A stretch of 11,187 nucleotides of DNA from Lachnospiraceae bacterium UBA3845. GTDB taxonomy: Bacteria; Bacillota; Clostridia; Lachnospirales; Lachnospiraceae. Below are positions 6,969 to 11,187 of the stretch, piece by piece. Under the pieces are notes generated by a model, which worked only from the letters and a program-made list of their open reading frames with translations, did no database searches and was not told the DNA's origin. The stretch spans positions 11,367-22,553 of the forward strand of contig DGHP01000123.1 in assembly GCA_002392705.1 (NCBI GenBank), read 5' to 3'. The first letter of the stretch is position 1; each line of letters starts with the position of its first letter. The position numbers and the translations under genes are program-made.

Positions 6969-7784
6969 ATGATAACGAGTACAGGGAATGCGCGGATCAG
7001 GAATCTGGTCCAGCTTCGGAAAAAAGCAAAGGAAAGAGACGCGCAGGATGTTTTTCTGGTGGAAGGGATCAAGATGTTCCGGGAGATACCCGACACCCTT
7101 CTGAAGGAGGTCTATGCCTCCGAGTCCTTCATAAAAAGCGCCCTGGGAAAGTCGGCCCTGGAGGACTGCCGGGCAGAGATCCAGGTCGTCTCGGACGAAG
7201 TATTCCAGGCCATTTCAGACACCCGCACGCCCCAGGGGATCCTTGCGCTTGCAGGGCAGCTTCATTACCGGCCGGAGGACCTGCTGGGCAGAGCCGGAGG
7301 ACAGACTGAAGCGGAAAGAAAGCCCCTGCTTGTGATTCTTGAAAACCTTCAGGACCCCGGCAATCTGGGCACGATCCTCCGCACGGCGGAAGGGGCCGGC
7401 GTGACCGGGATTCTGCTTGGCAGAGGCAGCGCGGATGTATATAATCCAAAAGTGACCCGCTCGACGATGGGAAGTATTTTCCGGCTGCCTTTCTATTATA
7501 CAGAGGACCTTGCAGCGTCCATGCGCCGGCTCAGATCAGAGGGAATCCTGATCTACGCGGCGCACCTGAAGGGGGACAGGGATTACGACCAGGTCGACTG
7601 CAGATGCGCCTGCGCTTTCCTGATCGGAAATGAGAGCCGGGGCCTTTCAGACTCTGCGGCGGCGGAAGCGGACCGGCTGATCCGCATCCCCATGTGCGGA
7701 AATGTGGAATCTCTGAATGCCGGAGTGGCCTCCGCGATCCTGATGTACGAGGCGGGAAGGCAGAGGAGACGGGAAAAGACTTGA
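6969..7784 (+). CDS. TrmH/SpoU-family RNA 2'-O-methyltransferase
   Basis: Predicted SAM-dependent ribose methyltransferase acting on rRNA or tRNA, 271 residues. An N-terminal substrate-binding region (about 1-100, with VFLVEGIKMFREI) precedes a SPOUT knot domain. Its motifs are LENLQDPGNLGTILRTAEGAG (124-144, with N132 and R138), LIGNESRGL (218-226) and RIPMCGNVESLNAGVASAILMYE (239-261). The organisation resembles RlmB/TsnR-like proteins, but the modified nucleotide cannot be deduced. The ATG at 6969 has GGGAG 6 bases upstream; an earlier in-frame ATG at 6876 lies just after the pfkA terminator, lacks family sequence and is rejected. Its TGA stop is embedded in the -35 box of the next gene's promoter. 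Confidence 0.92.
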   Translation: MITSTGNARIRNLVQLRKKAKERDAQDVFLVEGIKMFREIPDTLLKEVYASESFIKSALGKSALEDCRAEIQVVSDEVFQAISDTRTPQGILALAGQLHYRPEDLLGRAGGQTEAERKPLLVILENLQDPGNLGTILRTAEGAGVTGILLGRGSADVYNPKVTRSTMGSIFRLPFYYTEDLAASMRRLRSEGILIYAAHLKGDRDYDQVDCRCACAFLIGNESRGLSDSAAAEADRLIRIPMCGNVESLNAGVASAILMYEAGRQRRREKT

Positions 7785-7809
7785 CAGCCGGCCCAACCTG
7801 TAATATCAT
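7781..7809 (+). promoter_or_regulatory. Strong sigma-A-like promoter overlapping the upstream stop codon
   Basis: TTGACA (7781-7786), 17 bases, then TATCAT (7804-7809). The TGA stop of the methyltransferase (7782-7784) lies inside the -35 box. The predicted start near 7816 gives a leader of about 80 bases before the cell-wall hydrolase. Confidence 0.75.
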
Positions 7810-7823
7810 GGACGCATAATGTA

Positions 7824-7843
7824 ATAAAATTGTAATATTTTAT
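7824..7843. promoter_or_regulatory. AT-rich inverted repeat in the hydrolase leader
   Basis: ATAAAAT (7824-7830) and ATTTTAT (7837-7843) are perfect inverted arms around TGTAAT. It lies just downstream of the predicted start, a position suited to an operator or a weak leader hairpin. No regulator is identified. Confidence 0.4.
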
Positions 7844-7894
7844 CAATTCCGTTAACAACCGGTCTCCTCAGGGGACGGGCATGGGAGGATTTTT

Positions 7895-9358
7895 ATGAAT
7901 CTGAATCTGTCGGGAAAGATCGCTGTGATCGTCTGGGCGGCTGCTTCCTTCGGGATGATCAGCTGTATGACAGCTTCCGCAGCAGATCCTGTGATCGGCA
8001 TCGACGCGGCAGGCTGGTCCGATGAGGACTGGAACCGCATCGCGATGACGAATGATGAGACAGTTTCTACCGGCGTTGTGATCCGGTCGGAGGCTTCGAA
8101 GGACAGTAAAGCGGCGGGCTATCTTTACCGCGGGGAGGCCGTGGAGGTCGTGTTCCGGGGGGAGAAGTGGACGGAGATCCGGTCCGGAAGCGTGAAAGGC
8201 TTTGTGAAGAACCGCTATCTGGTCTATGGCCCGGATGCCAGAAAGTACGCGGAGCAGTACGGCAGCGCAGGCGTATCGGCCAACTGGAACGATGTGAATG
8301 TATTCTCGGAGGCTGACGCGGACGCGCCGGTCACCCGCACGCTGACAGAGGGCAGCACCATGGCCCTGCTTGAGGACGGCGGACACTGGCTGAAGGTCTC
8401 TTTGGGAACAGAGGGTGCGGAGTATGTGTCCTCCGAGGATGTGACCAGGCTCCTTCTGCTTCAGACAGCGGTTCCGGTTGAGGAAGCGGACATACCGGCG
8501 CAGGCTGCGGAAGCGGACATACCGGCGCAGGCTGCGGAAGCGGTTTATTCTGCTGCAGATACAGAGGAGAACGCAGGGTATTCAGCTGAAACTGCGGAGG
8601 AAAGCGGTGAATCTGCCTCCGGGAGCGCGTACGCAGAGGCAGAGCAGGCAGCATACTCTGAAAATGCCGCTCCGGCATCAGAAGTTTCCGGATATGCGGC
8701 TGCCAAAGTGAGTGAAGATGCAGACGTCCAGGCCCTGTATGAGTATTATATCGAACTTCAGGACGCGGCCATGCATCCGGAAAATGAAGAGGATGCCCAG
8801 GCTAAGGCCGAAGCAGCCCTCGAAGCTTATCAGGCTTACCTTGACGCGGCGAACCGCATGCAGTCCTGGGTGGCGGATGTGAAGGGCGGAGACTGGACGG
8901 AGGACTCCTCTTCATCCGCTTCAGAGGAGACCTACGATCTCTCATCCGACGATTCTGATCCGGTATATGATTCCGTTACGGAAGGGAGTGAGAAGTCTTC
9001 TGTCTCTGATCCCTCCAATGATTACACGAATTACAGTGATCTCGACCTCCTGGCGGCGATCATCTGGTGTGAAGCAGGAAACCAGCCCTATGATGGCATG
9101 GTTGCGGTCGGCTCGGTTGTTATGAACCGGGTGGCGAGCAGCAGCTTCCCCAACACGGTTGCGGAAGTACTGAATCAGCCTGGGCAGTTCTATCCTGCCA
9201 GCTCGGGAACCCTGCAGAAGGCGATCGAGGCGGGAATCAATGACACCTGCTACAGCGCCGCGCAGGATGCGATGAACGGTGTCCAGCCGGTTCCGGGCGC
9301 CCTTTACTTCAACACTTCCAGCGGAACCACGAAGCTGGGCGACCACTATTTCTCATAA
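7895..9358 (+). CDS. Secreted SleB-like cell-wall hydrolase with N-terminal SH3-type domains
   Basis: Predicted exported peptidoglycan hydrolase of 487 residues. A signal peptide (1-30) ends in a plausible ASAA cleavage site. Two bacterial SH3-like segments follow (about 57-112 and 128-187), then an Ala/Glu-rich low-complexity region with a 9-residue duplication (about 190-275), a helical segment (275-330) and an acidic Ser/Asp linker. The C-terminal hydrolase-2 domain (381-487) has the signature AAIIWCEAGNQPYDGMVAVGSVVMNR with Glu393 as likely catalytic acid, and ends in the family-typical GALYFN and GDHYFS. The fold is that of SleB spore-cortex lytic enzymes, but many clostridial members are vegetative, so a germination role is not established. 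GGGAGG lies 6 bases before the ATG. A bidirectional terminator follows. Confidence 0.93.
   Translation: MNLNLSGKIAVIVWAAASFGMISCMTASAADPVIGIDAAGWSDEDWNRIAMTNDETVSTGVVIRSEASKDSKAAGYLYRGEAVEVVFRGEKWTEIRSGSVKGFVKNRYLVYGPDARKYAEQYGSAGVSANWNDVNVFSEADADAPVTRTLTEGSTMALLEDGGHWLKVSLGTEGAEYVSSEDVTRLLLLQTAVPVEEADIPAQAAEADIPAQAAEAVYSAADTEENAGYSAETAEESGESASGSAYAEAEQAAYSENAAPASEVSGYAAAKVSEDADVQALYEYYIELQDAAMHPENEEDAQAKAEAALEAYQAYLDAANRMQSWVADVKGGDWTEDSSSSASEETYDLSSDDSDPVYDSVTEGSEKSSVSDPSNDYTNYSDLDLLAAIIWCEAGNQPYDGMVAVGSVVMNRVASSSFPNTVAEVLNQPGQFYPASSGTLQKAIEAGINDTCYSAAQDAMNGVQPVPGALYFNTSSGTTKLGDHYFS
8483..8544 (+). repeat. 27-bp exact tandem duplication in the hydrolase linker
   Basis: 8483-8509 and 8510-8536 are identical 27-bp units encoding EADIPAQAA twice, followed by a truncated third start (8537-8544). 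The unit length keeps frame. The exact identity suggests recent slippage or unequal recombination. Confidence 0.9.
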
Positions 9359-9390
9359 CGAATCTGAAAGAGTTCATCATAACGATAAAA

Positions 9391-9432
9391 GAGTGCCGCG
9401 GTATTATTGTACTGCGGCACTTCTTTTCTTTA
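9391..9432. terminator. Bidirectional terminator after the cell-wall hydrolase
   Basis: GTGCCGCGGTA (9393-9403) pairs with TACTGCGGCAC (9410-9420) over 11 pairs including one G-U. The plus strand continues with TTCTTTTCTTT. On the minus strand the stem is followed by TCTTTTAT, so it can also stop transcripts of the convergent SPFH operon. Confidence 0.88.
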
Positions 9433-9436
9433 TCGG

Positions 9437-9465
9437 ACCGGCTTCACAGCCGGTTTTTTCTTTTT
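9437..9465 (+). terminator. Second plus-strand terminator
   Basis: ACCGGCT (9437-9443) and AGCCGGT (9448-9454) form a perfect stem with a TCAC loop, followed by TTTTTCTTTTT. It backs up the first terminator and is the founder-like unit of the repeat array beside it. Confidence 0.8.
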
Positions 9466-9528
9466 GGCAGGCCGGCATGCGGACCGGCTCCGCAGCCGCT
9501 TTTTGGCAGGCCGGCATGCGGACCGGCT
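9460..9528. repeat. Exact 30-bp direct repeat, 39-bp period, built from terminator-like units
   Basis: 9460-9489 and 9499-9528 are identical over 30 bases, each with TTTTT then GGCAGG, GCCGGCATGC-type sequence and GGACCGGCT. The GGACCGGCT motif also begins the preceding terminator (9435-9443). The spacer of the second unit can form CGGCT/AGCCG followed by CTTTTT. The array looks like repeated copies of a terminator and its flank. Confidence 0.85.
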
Positions 9529-9539
9529 GATCTGCGGTT

Positions 9540-9734
9540 TTATTCGATGTCAAGTTCGGGCGGCTCATCCAGGTGTTCTGAGACGTACCTGCCGTTCTTC
9601 TTTCGCTGCCGGACGCATTCTGTCAGGAGATATTCGATCTGCCCGTTGACAGAGCGGAAATCATCCTCCGCCCAGGCGGCGATCGCGTCATAGAGCTTAT
9701 CGCTGAGCCGCAGCGGAATCTGTTTCTTAGGCAA
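9540..9734 (-). CDS. Arc-like ribbon-helix-helix DNA-binding protein
   Basis: Small predicted transcription factor of 64 residues. The N-terminal strand KKQIPLRL is followed by two helices, [15 protein letters not shown] and [20 protein letters not shown], with the RSVN turn seen in the phage P22 Arc repressor. Aligned to Arc, Q5, P7 and R9 occupy the base-contacting strand positions (Arc Q9, N11 and R13). An acidic tail (51-64) follows. The start is a TTG chosen because AGGAGG lies exactly 7 bases upstream; the frame stays open upstream but there it has no family sequence. It lies 114 bases downstream of the SPFH gene on the same strand with no clear terminator or promoter between, so they probably share a transcript. 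It could be an autoregulator of that operon. Confidence 0.85.
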   Translation of the reverse strand: MPKKQIPLRLSDKLYDAIAAWAEDDFRSVNGQIEYLLTECVRQRKKNGRYVSEHLDEPPELDIE

Positions 9735-9741
9735 AACACCA

Positions 9742-9747
9742 CCTCCT
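9742..9747 (-). promoter_or_regulatory. Shine-Dalgarno selecting a TTG start for the ribbon-helix-helix gene
   Basis: CCTCCT on the plus strand is AGGAGG on the minus strand, with 7 bases to the TTG at 9734-9732. No ATG is available at this spacing. Confidence 0.75.
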
Positions 9748-9848
9748 CTCAAAACAAAGCCTGTGTCCTGACTCAGTGCCCGGGATGCCTGCTTTGCAGC
9801 CAGGTCTGCAAAAAGCGCAGCCGTGGGCAAAAGTTATCTTCCTTCTGA

Positions 9849-10871
9849 TCAGTAGAGGCTTCCGGAATTCACAACCGGCTGCGCGTCATGATTCCCGCAG
9901 AGAACAACCAGAAGATTGGAAACCATGGCTGCCTTGCGTTCCTCGTCCAGTTCCACGGTTCCGTTCTCTTTCAGCCGGTCGAGCGCCATCTCCACCATGC
10001 CCACGGCACCGTCCACAATCATCTTTCTCGCGTCGATTACCGCGGATGCCTGCTGGCGCTGGAGCATGACCGCGGCGATCTCAGGAGCGTAGGCCAGATA
10101 AGTGATCCTGGCCTCAATGATCTCCAGGCCTGCGTCTGCTACCTTGTCCTGGATCATCTGGCGGATCCGTTCCGCCACAAGGGTGGTGGAGCCGCGCAGC
10201 GAGCCGTCGTCCGCCATGCCGTCCCCGGTGGTGTCGATGCCGGGAGCCATATCATAGGGATAGATCTTTACGATATCCCTGACTGCCGTATCGCACTGCA
10301 GGGAAAGATATTCCTTATAATTGTCCACATTGAACACTGCTTTTGCCGTATCCCGGACTCTCCAGATGACAGCCACGGAAATCTCTACCGGATTGCCCAG
10401 CACGTCATTGACCTTCTGCCTGGCGTTGGAAAGGGTCATGGCCTTCAGCGAGATCTTTTTGCTGACGATCTCGGTCTGATGGGAGCCCGTGGTCAGCGTC
10501 AGCAGCTTGGCCGGATGGGAACCGCCGTCGACGTCGCCGCTCTGTCCGAGCCTGGTTTTGGCTGCGGGGTTCACGGAGGTGCAGAAGGGATTGACCCAGA
10601 AGAATCCGTCCCCGCGGATCGTTCCGACATACTTGCCGAACAGTGTAAGTACCAGAGCTTCCTGCGGTTTCAGGACCTTCAGCCCGGGCAGCGGAATCCA
10701 GCCGAATATCATGATCAGGAGTCCGGCCAGGAAGAATCCGATCTGAGGGCCGCTCCGGCTTGCATGTACAAATGAAAGAATAAAGAAGGCGATCCCTGCA
10801 ATATACAGCAGAATCGTCATCATCAGTACCAGCATTCCGATTTTATTCCCCTTTAAAGTTTTTTCTGACAT
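9849..10871 (-). CDS. SPFH/band-7 domain membrane protein
   Basis: Predicted membrane-anchored scaffold-type protein of 340 residues. Two N-terminal membrane segments (about 12-36 and 42-62) are followed by a short hydrophobic approach ([25 protein letters not shown]), typical of SPFH starts, and a full band-7 core: [97 protein letters not shown]. An insertion at 210-226 contains [10 protein letters not shown], resembling a calcium-binding loop. The end is non-hydrophobic. SPFH proteins organise membrane microdomains or regulate proteases; no partner protease or NfeD gene is present here, so the function is open. ATG at 10871 with GAGAGG 5 bases upstream. A small Arc-like gene follows downstream. 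Confidence 0.93.
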   Translation of the reverse strand: MSEKTLKGNKIGMLVLMMTILLYIAGIAFFILSFVHASRSGPQIGFFLAGLLIMIFGWIPLPGLKVLKPQEALVLTLFGKYVGTIRGDGFFWVNPFCTSVNPAAKTRLGQSGDVDGGSHPAKLLTLTTGSHQTEIVSKKISLKAMTLSNARQKVNDVLGNPVEISVAVIWRVRDTAKAVFNVDNYKEYLSLQCDTAVRDIVKIYPYDMAPGIDTTGDGMADDGSLRGSTTLVAERIRQMIQDKVADAGLEIIEARITYLAYAPEIAAVMLQRQQASAVIDARKMIVDGAVGMVEMALDRLKENGTVELDEERKAAMVSNLLVVLCGNHDAQPVVNSGSLY

Positions 10872-10946
10872 AGTGTCCTCTCTTTCCGGCGGATCTTATG
10901 CTGCCGCCGTGTGCTTTGACTGGATCGCTGGCTGTTCCCATCGATC

Positions 10947-10965
10947 TGATATCATATTGATATCA
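10947..10965. promoter_or_regulatory. Tandem 8-bp palindromes overlapping the SPFH promoter (predicted operator)
   Basis: TGATATCA occurs at 10947-10954 and again at 10958-10965, separated by TAT. Each copy is a perfect palindrome and their centres are 11 bp apart, about one helical turn. One copy overlaps the -10 box and the other the predicted start point. Ribbon-helix-helix repressors of the Arc/MetJ class bind such tandem short sites as paired dimers, and an Arc-like gene is encoded in this operon. Binding is inferred, not shown. Confidence 0.65.
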
Positions 10966-10985
10966 CCAGGAAACCACTTTGTCAA
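10957..10985 (-). promoter_or_regulatory. Sigma-A-like promoter of the SPFH operon
   Basis: Read on the minus strand: TTGACA (10985-10980), a 17-base spacer, then TATCAA (10962-10957). The predicted start is near 10950, giving a leader of about 80 bases. Confidence 0.7.
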
Positions 10986-10996
10986 TACTATGCCTG

Positions 10997-11036
10997 AAAA
11001 AAACGAGTGAAAAATGAATACACATTTTTCACTCGT
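10997..11036 (-). terminator. Strong minus-strand terminator
   Basis: ACGAGTGAAAAATG (11003-11016) and CATTTTTCACTCGT (11023-11036) form a perfect 14-bp stem around a 6-base loop. On the minus strand it is followed by seven T residues (10997-11003, sharing the last stem base). No T-run follows on the plus strand, so it ends a leftward transcript entering from beyond the window. Confidence 0.85.
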
Positions 11037-11187
11037 CCTGTCAATTCCGCCCTGGCGGAATTGCGCTCGCGGCATCCGCCGGAGGCTTCAAACTTCGCCG
11101 CGGGTCCGGACTCACGGAGTTGTTGTTTTGCGCTCCTCCCATGACTTGGAGAAGCGTAGAAATCTTTGATTTCGTTACGCTTCCCAT
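11037..11187. other. Hairpin-rich edge region; structured RNA, palindromic repeat or 3' end of an unrecognised minus-strand gene
   Basis: Two strong inverted repeats dominate: CAATTCCGC/GCGGAATTG around CCTG (11042-11063), and GAAGCGTA-GAAATC/GATTTC-TACGCTTC around TTT with a 2-base bulge (11151-11183). CGCGGC/GCCGCG (11068-11073 with 11097-11102) and ACTC/GAGT (11110-11120) add smaller stems. A minus-strand frame is open from the window edge to a TGA at 11043-11041 (48 residues, Arg/Pro/Ala-rich at its end, not recognised). That stop lies 4 bases before the terminator stem. A plus-strand frame is also open across the region. Nothing decides between a coding end and a structured element. Confidence 0.4.

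Noticed and set aside
7810..7894. Riboswitch in the leader of the cell-wall hydrolase
   Set aside because: The leader is only about 80 bases and shows no recognised aptamer core; a c-di-AMP switch, plausible for wall hydrolases, would be longer.
9460..9528. Direct repeats considered as a short CRISPR array
   Set aside because: There are only two copies, the spacer is 9 bases, there are no cas genes, and the units look like terminators.
9888..10775. A 295-residue plus-strand ORF opposite the SPFH gene
   Set aside because: The minus-strand frame encodes a full SPFH protein with membrane segments, so the plus frame is a shadow.

Overview
The window looks like chromosomal core sequence from a GC-rich member of the Bacillota, most likely a Lachnospiraceae-type Clostridium relative. 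This is inferred from strong Shine-Dalgarno sites, sigma-A-like promoters and TTG starts, and from the gene content: a VanW-like/YkuD L,D-transpeptidase, a SleB-type cell-wall hydrolase, a long-form citrate synthase and a clostridial-style ATP-phosphofructokinase. There are no tRNA or rRNA genes, insertion sequences, phage genes or CRISPR arrays.

Layout, left to right. (1) 3-2567, plus strand: a membrane-anchored L,D-transpeptidase whose start may lie outside the window, then a HAD phosphatase-like gene 12 bases downstream with a probable TTG start. (2) 2568-2858: a GC-rich gap full of small hairpins. (3) 2859-4068: an ArsR-family regulator with an unusual 140-residue charged tail, followed 7 bases later by a YbaK/EbsC-type aminoacyl-tRNA deacylase and a terminator. 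(4) 4167-4294: a tandem degenerate 25-bp repeat array and a possible promoter. (5) 4340-6798: citrate synthase and 6-phosphofructokinase, the latter with its own good promoter and a terminator. (6) 6969-9358: a TrmH/SpoU-family RNA methyltransferase, then a secreted SH3/SleB-like cell-wall hydrolase whose -35 box overlaps the methyltransferase stop codon. (7) 9391-9540: a bidirectional terminator followed by a repeated terminator-like array. (8) 9540-10985, minus strand: an SPFH/band-7 membrane protein and, downstream in the same direction, a 64-residue Arc-like ribbon-helix-helix protein. (9) 10997-11187: a strong minus-strand terminator and a hairpin-rich region that runs off the window end.

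The plus-strand genes are mostly housekeeping functions: cell wall, central carbon metabolism and translation quality control. The most distinctive part is the minus-strand SPFH/ribbon-helix-helix pair. Its promoter carries two copies of an 8-bp palindrome with centres 11 bp apart, overlapping the -10 box and start point. That is the geometry expected for tandem Arc/MetJ-class dimers, so the small protein may repress its own operon. This is inference from sequence. The hairpin-rich right edge and the iterated terminator array are the other parts not explained by ordinary genes.
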